DNA of 64,000 nucleotides. Origin: Capsicum annuum (lineage: Eukaryota > Streptophyta > Magnoliopsida > Solanales > Solanaceae). Of the stretch, positions 47,917-60,307 are shown piece by piece; the first letter of the stretch is position 1; each line of letters opens with the position of its first letter. The stretch is taken from assembly GCF_002878395.1 (NCBI RefSeq), contig NC_061120.1:93397805-93461804 (forward strand). Direction: 5' to 3'. Made by a program: the position numbers and the translations under genes. The notes under the pieces are model-generated. The model ran no database searches and was not told the origin of the DNA. It was given only the letters and a program-made list of their open reading frames with translations.

Positions 47917-48416
47917 AACAAAATGGGTAAAACTACCTTAAAACCATTAGAAATGGAGAAATAAATACCATTCATTTTTTCCCTCAAAATTACCTCTCTA
48001 TTTATATTTTTGCTCAAAAAATATCCCTATGTTTATTTTGTAGGTCAAAAATACCCCTCACTTTAATAGAGTGCCACTAGGTACAACACATGAAAAAAAA
48101 TTGCCACATGCCCAATTCAAGTCAACATCCCATTTACAAAAAAAAGGCAAAACTACCCTAGAACTATCCGAAATGGTGAAAAAATACCCCTCTATTTGTT
48201 TTTTTGGCTCACAAGTATCCCTACATTAATAAAATTACACCTAGCACACAATGTGTAAAAACAATTATCACATGGCCATGCCACTTCAGCATCCCATTCA
48301 ATACCCACCCGATCCACTTAACCATCAAACTTACATCCCATTTAATACCTATATTCAATCTATCTTCAGAAAATCCGACACATCTTCACTTAAACTCTCC
48401 CAAAAAATTGATTCAG
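47917..48416. repeat. Left terminal inverted repeat, two tandem subunits
   Basis: Subunit 1 begins 'gggtaaaactacc' (47925) and subunit 2 'ggcaaaactaccctagaact' (48147). Both continue with an 'aaatgg.g.aaa.atacc' stretch, 'ttttggctca.aa.tatccct', 'taataaaa.t.cac' and 'catcccatt.aatac'. The order matches the right end in reverse complement. Confidence 0.75.
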
Positions 48417-48421
48417 GGTAG
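48417..48421. repeat. Target-site duplication of the F chain, left (ggtag)
   Basis: Exact match to ggtag at 62803-62807, bordering the TGTAATACC start of the first LTR and the '...cattta' end of the third. Confidence 0.8.
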
Positions 48422-49756
48422 TGTAATACCCCATATTTTTCTAGCTCAGTTTAAGTCTCTGTATATGAGTATCCCTATATAAAATTTTTAGAATATGCTG
48501 AATTTTTCAGTTTAGATCTTACCATTGTGTAGGAAATTCAATCAGCTTCCCAACGATATAAAATTGGCCCAAATCCGATAATCGGGTGAGAATTTATAGC
48601 ATATTTTGTAAAATAGTGTGCCACCTAGAACAACACCACATCACGGAGACCAGCCAAATGGAAATTCTCAGTTTCCAGTAAGCTAACGCGATAAGCCTAC
48701 ATCGCGAAGCAGTGCTAGTTCCCAATTGTTATTTTTCAGTAAAGCTCCGCGATAACAGTGCGTCGCGCCAGGTCCTATCAAATTCCAGTGAGTCTCCGCG
48801 ATGGTGTCACGTTGCACCAAGATCCAACTTACCAGTGGTCCCTTTTGTACCATTCCATTCAGATTCCAGAGGCTCACCGCGATGCCACCGCATCGCGATG
48901 AATCTCAAAATCAGGATTTTCAGTGACGAATCCTAACTTTTTTCTAGGGGTAATTTGGTATTTTTCCATAACCCAAATCGGTCTTAAGAACTCAATTAAC
49001 TCCTAATTAACCTAGTTATAACATTATTCACCCAATTTTCCCCTAAATTAAATCATTCTCTCTGAAAAAAGGCCAAAATCCTAGCTTCAAGAATCAAGAA
49101 CAAAGCTCAAGAAATCCTATAAGAACCTTCAAGAATTACTTTTCTCAGGTATGTTAGGTTTTCATTCATTGGTTCCTTTCACCCATGAAGTCCAAGAACC
49201 CCTTTTAAACATACAAGATCTCAAATTTATGATTTCCATGCTTAAAATAGATTGAATTCATATTCATGATATAATTGGGGATTTAATCCCATGATTAATT
49301 ACAAGTCTCATGAAAAATAGATAGTTGTGGGTTGAATTATGTGATCTTCATGTTGAACTCTTGAATTACAAGTTGGATGTACTAGCCATGATATTATTAT
49401 TTGCTTATTTCTATATGAAATAAGAACGCTCCCTAAGTGTTTGATAAAATGCCTACGTGAATTGAATAGGAAAATCATGACATGCTATTACATGGTCCCT
49501 TTCATGTCCAAGTTCATGCCTTACAATTGTTTGACAAAATATCTAAATGTGTGCATTGTTAGCAAGGAGGTATTATTATGTTTTATAACTATTCCATGCT
49601 TTATTTTAAACGCTATCGAGTCCTAGGGGTATTCAATACCCAAAAATCTAGTAGTTTACCTAGAGACATAATCAGTTATAGAGTAGTCTTAGTAATATCA
49701 CGATCAGTGAACTTAGTCAGTCTCATAACTCAGTGAACTCAGTAATTCCACATTGA
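48422..49756 (+). mobile_element. F chain: LTR 1, 3' part deleted
   Basis: Starts TGTAATACCCC. It matches LTR 2 from 52784 to about 54130 and LTR 3 from 60324, including the conserved block at 48546-48605 and the GC-rich repeats at 48620-48900. It breaks off after 'cagtgaactcagtaattcca' and continues as RT coding sequence. Confidence 0.9.
48620..48900. repeat. About five degenerate GC-rich units with CGCGAT palindromic cores
   Basis: Units of 55-75 bp carry 'ccgcgat', 'catcgcg' or 'cgtcgcgcca' cores, for example 'caccgcgatgccaccgcatc' at the right end, which with 'gcgatg' forms a perfect hairpin. The same block is present in LTR 2 (52985-53275) and LTR 3 (60535-60820), partly mutated at CpG sites. 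The short open frames at 48683-48877 and 48712-48936 are a product of this block. Confidence 0.85.
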
Positions 49757-50400
49757 CCTTTTAGACAAGGGGTTTATCAAACTCAATATTTCCCCATAGG
49801 GTGTACCAGTTTGGTTCTTTCATAAGAAAGATTGTTCACTCAAAATGTCTATAGACTACCGTCAGTTGAACAAGGTCATAGTCAAGAACAAATAACCACT
49901 TCCTAGGATCGATGAATTATTTGACCAACTTCAGGGTGACAGTTACTTTTCTAAGATAGACCTTAGATCAGGCTATAACCATCTCAGTGTCAGAGAACGT
50001 GACATTTCAAAAACATCTTTACAAACTCGGTATGGTAACTTTGAGTTTTTAGTCATGTTCTTTGGTCTCACAAATTCCCCAGAAGACTTCATAGACTTAA
50101 TGAATCGGATGTTTAAGCAGTATCTGGACATGATCATTATAGTCTTCATTGATGACATTCTTGTCTATTCTCACAGCTAGAATGATCACACAAGTAACCT
50201 CAAAATCGTACTTCAGACTCTCAGAGCCCATCAGTTGTTCGCAAAATTCAGTAAGTGTAAATTTTGGCTAAGGTCAGTTGCCTTTCTTGGTCATATTATT
50301 TCCAGTGATGTCATTAAAGTTGATCCTCAAAATACTGAAGCAATGAGAAACTATCCTAGACGTATTTTTCCATTAGATATCAGGAGCTTCTTAGGTTTAG
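49757..50400 (+). pseudogene. F chain unit 1: reverse transcriptase, 5' truncated
   Basis: Entry is at 'DLLDKGFIKLNISP' with a stop, then '[20 protein letters not shown]', '[20 protein letters not shown]', '[16 protein letters not shown]' and the intact FIDD at 50145-50156. Stops are at about 49795 (Trp expected), 49891 (Tyr expected) and 50179. Gag and protease are missing because of the LTR 1 to RT deletion. Confidence 0.9.
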
Positions 50401-50995
50401 CTTGATATTACCGTCGTTTTATTAAAGGATTTTTGTCTATTAAATCCCCCATGTCCATATTCACTGAGAAGAAAGTCAACTTTCAGTTGTTAGATTCCTG
50501 TGAGAAGAGTTTTCATGTCTTGAAGACTCGAATCACTGTAGCCCTAGTTTTACCTCTATCAAATAGTTTAGATAGGTTTGTTGTGTATTGTGATAAATCC
50601 AGAGTAGGTTTGGGTTGTGTCCTCATGCAGAAAGGTAAAGTCATAGCCTATACCTATAGACAACTTAAAGCCCATGCGAAGAATTTCCATACGCACAATT
50701 TTGAGTTAGTAGTTGTAGTGTTTGCCTTAAAGATTTGGAGGCATTATTTACATAATGTGCATATTGATATGTTCAAGATCACAAAAGCTTGCAGTATGTA
50801 TTTTCTCAAAAATATTTGAATTTGCTTCAGATAAGATGGTTAGAATTGTTGAAAGATTATGACATGAGTGTTCTGTACCACTCGGGCAAGGATAATGTAG
50901 TTGCTGATTCTCTCAGTAGATTGCTTATAGGTAGTGTTGCTCATGTTGAGATTGATAAGAAGAAGTTAGATCAGGAAGTTCATTATCTTGCCTGA
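50401..50995 (+). pseudogene. F chain unit 1: RT connection and RNase H
   Basis: After a TGA at 50402, a 128-codon open piece from 50433 has '[16 protein letters not shown]' (first Asp kept) and '[20 protein letters not shown]' (Glu kept). A frame change near 50780, where DHKSLQY is expected, is followed by '[20 protein letters not shown]' and '[19 protein letters not shown]' (last Asp kept). Confidence 0.88.
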
Positions 50996-52490
50996 CTAAG
51001 TGTCTACTTAGTTGATTCATCAGAGGGCAGTGTGTGGGTGAGGAATCGTTTGAAATTATCTCTTATTTTTGAAGTGAAGGACAAGCAGGACAGAGATAAC
51101 TATCTAGTAAAGTTGAAAGAGTCAGTCAAAGATAAAAAAGTAGAGGTTTTCTCCCAAGGGGGAGATGGTGTATTGCATTTCCAGGGTCAATTGTGTGTTC
51201 CAAGTTCGGATGACTTGAGGGAGCATATTATTGCAAATGCGCATTGTGCACGTTACTTAGTTCATCCAGGGGTCACGAAGATGTACCTTGATTTGCAGGA
51301 GATCTATTGGTTGAGTAGCATGAAGAGAGATATTTTAGAGTTTGTAGCTAAGTACTCTAGGCATCAGTAGGTTAAGATTGAGCACCAAAAGCCTAGTGGG
51401 TCTATGCAGGAGTTCAATATTCCCACATGAAATCGGAAGAAGTGAACATGGAATTTGTGATGGGTTTGCCTTATACCCACCATCAACATGATTTGATTTT
51501 GGTTATCATAGACAAGATGACCATATTCACTCATTTCATAATTCCTATTCAACCGAGGACTATGCCAAACTCTATATTAGAGAGTTGGTAAGGTTATATG
51601 GAGTTCTAGTGTCTATTATCCTAGATAGAGGTACCCAGTTTACCTCTTACTTTTGGAAAGCATTCCAAAAGGGTGTTAGTACCCAAGTTCACCTCAGAAC
51701 AACTTTTCACCCTCAAACAAATAGTAAAGCAGAAAGGACCATGCAGACTCTAAAATATATGTTAATATCCTGCATTGTTGATTTTAAGGGTAGTCTGGAT
51801 GACCGAATGACCTTGATCGAATTTGCATATAATAACAACTATTATTCTAGTATTCAGATGGCTCCGTATGGGGTTCTTTATGGTAGGAGATGTTTATCTC
51901 CAATTAGTTGATTCGAGGTTAGTGAGGACGTAGTAGTAGGGTCTGAATTAGTGTTTGATGCCTTAGAGAAGGTTTAGTTGATCAGAGAAAGGCTTAGGGA
52001 ATCCCAGAGCATACAAAAATCATATGCAGATGTGAGGAGAAAAGATCTCGAATTTGAGATTGGTGATTTTGTGTTCTTGAAAATCTCTCCCATGAAGGGA
52101 GCAAAGAGGTTTGGCAAGAAGGGGAAACTTAGTCCTTACTATGTTGGTCCTTACATAATTCTCAGCTATTTCTAAAATGTAGCTTACAAGCTTGAGTTGC
52201 CTTCAGATCTACCTTCAGTACTCCCAGTATTCCATATCTCCTTGCTAAATAAATGCATTGGCGACCCAGAAGTCATAGTTCCCTTAGAGGGCTTAGATAT
52301 TTAGAATGGCCTCTCTTATGAAGAGGTTCCAGTCTAAATCTTTGATTATCAGATTGATAAATTGAGGAACAAAAAAGTTCCCTTAGTCAAAGTTCTTTGA
52401 CGGTATCAGTCCGTTGAGGGAGCTACTTCAGAAGCAGAAGTAGATGTTTGGACCTTGTATCCTCACCTCTTCTTTATACACTCTAATTCA
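50996..52490 (+). pseudogene. F chain unit 1: integrase and chromodomain remnant
   Basis: 'KDKKVEVFSQGGDGVLHFQG' and 'AHCARYLVHPGVTKMYLDLQ' (both His kept) are open at 51032-51370. The CxxC reads 'KYSRHQ', so both Cys positions are lost. 'IILDRGTQFTSYFWKAFQKG' (second Asp kept), 'NSKAERTMQTLKYML' (Glu kept) and 'LIEFAYNNNYYSSIQMAPYG' are open at 51585-51911. 'GAKRFGKKGKLSPYYVGPYI' is at 51978-52175. Chromodomain-like sequence ('NKKVPLVKVL', 'RYQSVEGATSEAEVDVWTLY') runs to about 52490 with stops. Confidence 0.87.
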
Positions 52491-52767
52491 GCTTAAGGTT
52501 ATAGTTTTCATCAGATTTACTCAGTGCTATGTTCAGTTACGATTAAAAACTTGGTATTCATTACCGTTGCATATCATCTTCATGACAACCATGCAGTCAT
52601 GAATCAGTTTAGCCATGTACTCATCCATCAGATTTGCATGTTCAGTATGGAAACTCATCTTATTATTAGCTTCAGTCATGTATTCCCTATTTTAGTTATG
52701 CATGTTCAGTGTGCAAACTTAGTATAGCAGTACCTAGCTTAATTAGTCTCATTCGAGGATGAATGCT

Positions 52768-52783
52768 CCCAATGGAAAGATAT
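52768..52783 (+). other. F chain unit 1: degraded polypurine tract
   Basis: 'cccaatggaaagatat' precedes LTR 2; unit 2 has 'cccaagggggagatat' at the same place (60308-60323). Confidence 0.8.
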
Positions 52784-55241
52784 TGTAATACCCCATATTG
52801 TTTTTGCTCATTTTAAGTCTTAGTATATGAGTATCCCTTTATAAAACTTTTAGAATACTCTGAATTTTCAGTTTAGATCTTACCATTAGGAAATTCAGTC
52901 AGCTTCCCAATGATATAAAATTTGCCCAAATCCGATAACCGGGTGAGAAGTTATAGGATATTTTGTAAGACAGTATGCCACCTAGTGCAGCACCGCATCG
53001 TGGAGACCAGGAAAATGGAAATTGTCAGTTTCTAGTAAGCCAATGGTTTAAGCCTACATCGCGGAGCAGTGCCAGTTCCTAATTGGCATTTTCTAGTGAA
53101 GCTCCGCGGTAAAAACGCGTTCTGCCAGGGCCCAATTTTAGAATTGAGAAATTCTAGTGAGGCGCCGTGATGGGGCAACATCGTACCAAGAGCCAATTTC
53201 CTACTCATCACTTTTTGTGCAGTTTCATCCTGATTTCAGTGGCTCACCACAAAGCCACCGCATCATGGTGAAGCCCAAAATTAAGATTTTCAGTGACGAA
53301 TCTTAACTTCTTTCCATGGGTAATTTGGTATTTTTCCCTGACCCAGATCAATCTTAAATACGTAATTAACCCCTAATTAACTTGGCTATATTATTATTTA
53401 CCCAATTTTCCCCCAAATTAAATTATTCTCTCTGAAAATGGTAAAACCCTAACTTCAAGAATCAAGAACAAATCTCAAGAAATCCTCCAAAAACCTTCAA
53501 GAATTACTCTTCTCAGTTATTTTAGGTGTTCATTCATGGGTTCCTTTCACCCATGAAGTCTAAGAATCATTTTTAAACATACAAAATCTGAAATTTATGA
53601 TTTCTATGCTTGAAATAGATTGATTTCATGTTCACGATAATATTAGGGATTTAATCCCATGATTAATTACAAGTCTCATGAAAAATAGATAGTTATGGGT
53701 TGAATTATGCGATCTTCATGTTAAACTCTTGAATTACAAGTGGGATATAGTAGCCATGATATTATTATTTGTTTATTTCTTTATGAAATAATCACGCTCC
53801 CAGAGTATTTAATAAAATGCCTATGTGAATTGAATAGGGAAATTATGATATGCTATTATGTGGTCCCTTTAATGTACAAGTTCATGCCTTAAAATTGTTT
53901 GATAAAATGTCTAAATGAGTGCATTGTTAGCAAGAAAGTATTATTATGTTTTATGACCATGCCATGCTTTATTTTAAACGCTATCGATTCCTTGGGGTAT
54001 TCAATACCCAAAAATCTAGCTTTTTACCCCAAGACATAGTCAGTTATAGAGTAGTCTCAGTTATGTCACGATTAATGTACTTAGTCAGTTATAGAACTCA
54101 GTCAGTTAAATAACTCAATGAAACTCAGTATCAGTCTAGTTCAGCTCAGTATAGTAGCCAGTGTCTTCAGTTTGGAGTAGGATTCAGCACCGAGTGTACC
54201 CAAAATGGGGCCTCACCTTCCAGTAGAGGGTATGATCCTAAGTAGCAGCCCTTGTATTCTAGAACTATGTATCTAGTGTAGGTTGATACATCAACCTACC
54301 AGTTGAGAGTTGATGAGGTATTTTACCAGCCAGGTGAGGGTACCACCATTCTAATTAGAGTTCCTACCAGATGAGGGTAACTCTTCAACTTACCTTTACC
54401 CGTGGCATGGTATTGATACCTTTATAGCTGGTGGACCCTAAATCTATTTAAAAGGGGCATGCCAGTTAGATGATTACCTCCCACAGTTTCAATTTCATTA
54501 TCAGTATAGAACTCAGTTCAGTTCTACAGAATCAGAACTGTTAGACACAGTCTCTCAGTATCCGTAATTTAGTTATCAGTGTTCATAGATATCACTTACT
54601 CAGTATCAGAAATCAGTACTCAACTTTAGTAAAATCTAAGATATAGTATACATGTATATGCACATTATTACATACTCAGTATTTTACAGTAGTTTCAGTT
54701 CCCGATGTATTCTTATTCATTACTATATATTATTTAGTTAGTTACTGTCCATGCATATGAACCATTGTATTCATCCTTACCTATGATGTCTCATATCATA
54801 GGTTTGGACACTTAAGTTCCTGACTGGGCTTAGACAAATTTAGTAAGTAGTCACAGATTCAGTAGTGAGTCCTCATCTATCGAGCATATGATTTAATTTC
54901 AGTATTTATATTTATCAGTATTTCAGTAGTCGGAGTTCGTTGAGGGATTGTCCTATCAACTCCATATTCATATAGTTCAGTTAGAGACTTTTCAGTCTAG
55001 ACTAGTTCAGTCTAGACTAGTTCAGTCAGTATCTAGATTTCACATATTTTATTAGATGTTATTTCAGTATTATATTTATCATTATTTAGATTATAAACCT
55101 TATGGAAATTAAGCCTATGTTCCATATTATTATAGTATTATTATTTAGTGCTCACAGCAGGTACCAGTCATGGGTTAAATTGTGGTCCTTTAGGGTCATA
55201 AGCACCATGTGGAGTTCAGGGTATAGAATCAGGGCGTTACA
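52784..55241 (+). mobile_element. F chain: LTR 2 (shared middle LTR)
   Basis: 2458 bp from TGTAATACCCC to GGGCGTTACA. It serves as 3' LTR of unit 1 and 5' LTR of unit 2, as a PPT lies before it and a PBS after it. It carries the conserved block at 52905-52963 and a small tandem duplication 'ttcagtctagactag' at 55003-55033. Confidence 0.9.
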
Positions 55242-55245
55242 AACT

Positions 55246-55258
55246 TGGTGTCAGAGCC
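55246..55258 (+). other. F chain unit 2: PBS for initiator-Met tRNA
   Basis: TGGTGTCAGAGCC, one transition from TGGTATCAGAGCC, four bases after the LTR end. Confidence 0.88.
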
Positions 55259-55460
55259 TATGGTTCAACATATTCCTAGGGAGTCTAACAGCTATGCCTA
55301 GTAGAATCTTGTACATGTGTGTGTAGAGCGCCACACTTATGGACAAGAGGCAGCAAGATGTTTAGGAAAAGTTTCCCTTCTTTAAGTATTCATGTCATGC
55401 GAATGAGCATAATATCAAGTTAAAATCTTAGTCTAATCCTTTTCTTACTTCTATTTAAAG

Positions 55461-56690
55461 AACATTCCTCCCAAAAAGACCAACGGAAGAAGAACAGGAA
55501 ACCAGTAGCACCTTAGCCTGTTCAGGTAGAACCCTTAGACAAGTATGTTTCCTATGAAGAATTCAGAGTTGCATTTACCAATCTAGCCCATTCTGAATTT
55601 AACCCATTTTGTACCAGCTCAGAATGAATGGACAGATGCTTTTTATGCCAAACCAGAGGCCAATACTTCTGCATCCATGATTTGGGACTTCATCCAAATA
55701 AATCCTCCCCTATTCTCAGGATCTAAGTCTAAAGAGAATTCACAAAAGTTCCTCGATTATGTTTTGAAAGTCACAAATATTATGGGAGTGACTTTCAGCA
55801 AAAGTGCTGAGTTAGCTACCTATAAGCTACAAAATATAGCTCATATGTGGTTTAAGCAGTGGAAGGTAGATAGGGTCAAAGATGCAGAGCCCATAGAGTG
55901 GGAAGAGTTTGCTACTACTTTTATCGATAGATTTTTTCCCTTAGAGTTGAAAGAAGCGAAGGTATTAGAGTTCATCAATCTCAGGTAAGGAAACATGAGT
56001 GTTAAAGAGTATTCCGTCATGTTTACTTAATTATCTAGATATGTTCCCTATGTAGTAGAAGATAGTAGGTACGGAATGAATAAGTTCGTGTTAGGGCTGT
56101 CAGAGAGTGGTTAATGAGTGCAGAACTGCGATATTGATTAAGAAGATGGACATATCCAAGATCATGGTCCATGCTCAACAGATAGAAGAGGCTAAGGATA
56201 TTGAAAGAGAGAGAGGGAGAACAAGAGAGCTAGAATAGGTAGCTTCAGTTTCCCTCAGCCTAAGTCAGAGGGCATTAATCGCTCCCAGTTTTGTTAAAAA
56301 TATTCAGTTCCAGCTCTTTCCTTATCCAAATCTCCAGTAGCTAAGTGGAAAAATGGTAACAAAGATAGGGCACCAGGATCTAAGTCTCAAAGTACTGTTA
56401 GAAGTGCTCGAAAAAATCCTCTTCATAAAAAATATGGTAGAAACCATCAGGTATCTGCAGAGTTGGTAGTGATGTATGTTTTGGGTGAGGCAAGCCAGGA
56501 TATAGAATTAGAGATTATCTTCAGTCAGGTTCTCACGGTCAGTACAGTCGTCCTTCAGCTTAGTTCGGTCACCCGAATTAGAAGGATATGCTTCCAGTGC
56601 CACCAGTGGGCAACACCCAAACAAGATTTATGGACTTCAGCCCAAATAGGATCATAAAGTTCTCCTGACATTATCACTGCTATGTTACAA
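55461..56690 (+). pseudogene. F chain unit 2: gag, start codon lost
   Basis: The position equal to the E start codon reads ATT ('acattcctcccaaaaag'), so the start is lost. 'IWDFIQINPPLFSGSKSKEN' and 'GVTFSKSAELATYKLQNIAH' plus 'MWFKQWKVDRVKDAEPIEWE' and 'FATTFIDRFFPLELKEAKVL' lie in an open piece at 55677-55988 that ends at a TAA in 'NLR'. The C-terminal basic region and a knuckle remnant ('VCFGCGKPG'-like, about 56475-56520) are frame-shifted. Confidence 0.85.
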
Positions 56691-57010
56691 ATCTTCTATT
56701 TAAATGTTTATGCCTTATTAGATCCAGGAGCTTCTCTATCTTTTATAACTCTATACATTGCAGTCAACTTTAAGGTAAAACCAGAAGACTTAACAGAGCC
56801 TTTCTCAGTCTCCACCCAGTAGGTCAATCTATCATAGCCTGACATGTATACAGGAATTGTTCGGATATGATATCTTAGAAAGTCTCTTCAACAGACTTAG
56901 TAGAGTTAGAGATGATGGATTTCGACGCTATACCTCAATTGATTGTAGAATTAAAATTGTTCATTTTAAGTTTCCTAATGAACCAGTCCTTGAATGGAGG
57001 GGTAGTACTA
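56691..57010 (+). pseudogene. F chain unit 2: aspartic protease
   Basis: 'FYLNVYALLDPGASLSFITL' contains the intact active-site DPGA at 56721-56732. Next come 'YIAVNFKVKPEDLTEPFSVS', a TAG at 56820, and decayed sequence ('RKSLQQT') to the RT linker. It has the best active-site motif of any protease in the window but no continuous frame. Confidence 0.82.
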
Positions 57011-57900
57011 CAATACTTAAGGGTTAGTTGATTTCATACCTTAAAGCGAGGAAAATAATATCCAAGGGATGTGTCTATCATCTTGTTCGAGTCAAAGACT
57101 TTAGTTTAAAGGCTCCTAGTATTGAGTCAATTCTAGTAGTAAATGAATTCTCAAATATATTTCCCAAAGATCTTCCTGCAGTTCCTCTCAAAAGGGAAAT
57201 TGACTTTAAAATAGACCTTCTTCCAGATACTCAGCCCATATCCATTCCGCCATATAAAATGGCTCCAATAGAACTTAGTGAGTTAAAAGAACAGTTAAAT
57301 GACCTTTTAGACTAGGGGTTTATTAGGCCCAAAATTTCCCCATGGGGTGCACCAGTCTTGTTCGTGCTAAAGAAAGATAGTTCACTCAGAATTTGTATAG
57401 ACAACTGTCTGTTAAACAAGGTCACAGTCATGAACAAATACCCACTTCCTAGAATCAATGAATTGTTTGACCAACTTCAGGGTTCCAGCTACTTTTCTAA
57501 GATAGACCTTAGAATAGGCTATCACCAGCTCAAAGTCAGAGAATGTGACATTCTGAAAATAACTTTTTGAACCCGGTATGGTCACTTTGAGTTTCTAGTC
57601 ATATCCTTTGGTCTGATAACTGCCCCAATATCCTTGATGGACTTAATGGATCACGTGTTCAAGTAGTATCTAGACATGTTTGTTATTGTCTTCATCGATG
57701 ACATTCTTGTCTATTCTTGTAGCAAGAATGATCAGGCAGATCACCTCAGAATTGTACTTCAAACTCTCAGAGCCCATCAATTGTTCAAAAAATATATTAA
57801 GTGTGAATTTTAGCTAAGGTTAGTAGCCTTTATTAGTCTTATTATTTCTGGTGATGACATTATAGTTGATCCTCATAAGACCAAAGCGGTGAGAAACTGT
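57011..57900 (+). pseudogene. F chain unit 2: reverse transcriptase
   Basis: 'ISYLKARKIISKGCVYHLVR' and 'FPKDLPAVPLKREIDFKIDL' lead to 'ELKEQLNDLLD' and a TAG at 57313. '[20 protein letters not shown]' (usual DYRQLNKV reads DNCLLNKV) and '[20 protein letters not shown]' are open to a TGA at 57568. The catalytic FIDD at 57691-57702 is intact. More stops occur at about 57664 and 57811. Confidence 0.88.
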
Positions 57901-58500
57901 CCTAGACCGATTTCTCCATCAGATATCAGGAGCTTCTTGGGTTTAGATGGCTATTACTGTTGGTTAGTTGAAGGATTTTTGTCTATTGCTTTCCCCATGT
58001 CAAGATTGACTCAGAAGAAAGTCAAGTTTCAGTGGTCAGATTTCTATGAGAAGAGTTTTTAGGAGTTGATGACTCGACTTAATACAACCCCAGTTTTAAC
58101 TCTACCAAATGGTTTAGATGGGTTTGTTGTATACTGTGATGCATCTAGAGTAGGTTTGGGTTGTGTCCTTATGTAGAAAGGTAAGGTCATAGCCTATGCC
58201 TCCAGACAACTTAAACCCCATGAGAAGAATTACCCTACCCATGAATTTGAGTTTACAGTTGTAGTGTTTACCTTAAAGATTTGGAGGCATTATTTATATG
58301 GGGTGCATTTTGATGTGTTCAAAGATCACAAAATCTTGCAGTATGCATTTTCTTAGAAAGATTTGAATTTACATCAGAGAAGATGATTAGAATTTTTGAA
58401 CGATTATGAGGAATTATTTGGAGGCGTTATTTCTATGCTCTCAGTAGATTATCTATGGGTATTGTTGCTCATGTTAAGGATGATAAAAAAAAGTTATCTT
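57901..58500 (+). pseudogene. F chain unit 2: RT connection and RNase H
   Basis: 'SFLGLDGYYCWLVEGFLSIA' then '[16 protein letters not shown]' (first Asp kept) with a TAG, '[20 protein letters not shown]' and '[20 protein letters not shown]' (Glu kept), '[13 protein letters not shown]' (Asp kept). A deletion near 58405 fuses 'NDYEELFGGVISML' to 'SRLSMGIVAHVK', removing the segment with the last RNase H Asp. Confidence 0.85.
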
Positions 58501-60060
58501 AGGAAGTTCATCAGCTTTCTCGAGTAGGCTTCTGCTTAGTCTATTTAGCAGAGAGCGGTGTGTAGGTGTAGAATAGTTTAGAATCATCTCTGGTTTCTGA
58601 AGTGAAGGAAAGGCAGGGAAAATATACCAGTCTAGTTAAGTTGAAAGAGTCAGTCAGAGATTTGAAAGTAGAGGTTTTCTCCCTTGGGTAAGATGGTGTA
58701 TTGTGTTGTCAGAGTCGATTGTGTGTGCTAGGTGTAGATGACTTGAGGAAGCATATTCTTACAGAAGCGGATGGTGCACGTTACTCTATTCATCTATGGG
58801 CCACGAAGATGTACTGTAATTTGTAAGAGATTTATTGGTCGATTAGGATGAAGAGATATATTGTAGAGTTTGTAGATAAGTGCTCTAGGTGCCAGCAGGT
58901 TAAGATTGATCACCAGAAGCCTAATGGATCCATGAGAGAGTTCAGTATTCCCACGAGGAAATGGGAAGAAGTGAATATGGACTTTGTTATAGGTTTTCCT
59001 CATATCCTCCATTAGCATGATTCGATTTGGATTATCATAGATAGAATGAAAAAATCTGCTCATTTCTTGCCAATTCATACTCCCTATTTAGCTGAGGACT
59101 ACGCCAAACTCTATATCATAGAGTCGGTAAGGTTACATGGAGTGCTAGTGTCTATCATCTAAGATAGAGGTTCCCAGTTTACCTCTTACTTCTGGAAAGC
59201 ATTCCAAAAGAGTCTTAGTACCCAAGTTTACCTCAGTATAAATTTTCACCCTCATATAGCTGGTCAAGCAGAAAGGACTATTCCGACTCTAGAAGATATG
59301 TTAAGAGCCTGCATTGTATATTTTAAAGGTAGTTGGTATGACCACTTTCCCTTGATTGAATTAGCATATAATAACAGCTGTAATTCCATTATTCAAATGG
59401 ATGTATTTGAGGCTCTTTAAGGTATGATATGCAGATCTCCAATTGGTTAGTTCGAGGTGGGTGAGGACGCTGTAATAGGGCCTTACTTAGTGTTTGATGC
59501 CTTAGACAAAGTTCAGTAGATCATAGAAAGGCTTAGGGCAGTCCAGAGCCTACAAAAATCATATGCAAATATGAGGAGAAAAGATCTTGAGTTTAAGATT
59601 GGTGATTTTGTGTTCTTAAAAATCTCACCCATGAAGGGAGTGAAGAGGTTTGGCAAAAAGGGAAACTCAGTCCCTGGTATGTCGGTCCTTACAGAATTTT
59701 CAGCCATTTCAAAAAGGTAGTGTATGAGTTTGAATTGCCTTCAGATCTAACTTCAGTACACCCAGTATTCCATGTCTCCTTGCTAAAGAAATGTATTGGT
59801 GACCTAGCAGTCATAGTTTCCTTAGGGGCATAGATATTCACAATTACTTTTCATTCAAAAAGGTTCCAGTGCAAATCCTTGATCATTATATTTCTAGAAG
59901 AAAGAGCAAATAAGTTCCCTTCGTCAAGTTCTTTGACAAAATCAGTCTATTAAGGGAGATACTTGAGGATAAGAAGTAGATATGCGGACCAAGTATCCTT
60001 AACACTTCTCTGCAAACTCAGATTTAGCATAAAGGTAACAGTTTTCCTCAGATTTACTTA
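58501..60060 (+). pseudogene. F chain unit 2: integrase and chromodomain remnant
   Basis: 'GRYTSLVKLKESVRDLKVEV'-like start (frame broken), 'KCSRCQQVKIDHQKPNGS' (CxxC kept), 'RKWEEVNMDFVIGF' (first Asp), 'SII.DRGSQFTSYFWKAFQK' (second Asp, preceded by a stop) and 'AGQAERTIPTLEDMLRACI' (Glu). GPY-type and chromodomain sequence ('KKGNSVPGMSVLT' in a shifted frame, then 'VPSVKFFDKISLLREI') is badly eroded up to about 60020. Confidence 0.82.
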
Positions 60061-60307
60061 GTTCCATATTTAGTTACAGTTACAAACTTGGTATTAATTA
60101 CCATTGCATATCATCTTCATGACAACCTTGCATTCATGAATCAGTTCTGTCATCTATTCATGAATCAAATATGCATGTTAAGAATGGAAACTCAGCTTAT
60201 CAGTAACTTCAGTCATCTATTCTCTATTTCACTTATGCGTGTTCAGTGTGCAAACTCAGTCTAGAAGTACTGCTCAGCTTAATTAGTCTCATTCAAGGAT
60301 GAATGTT

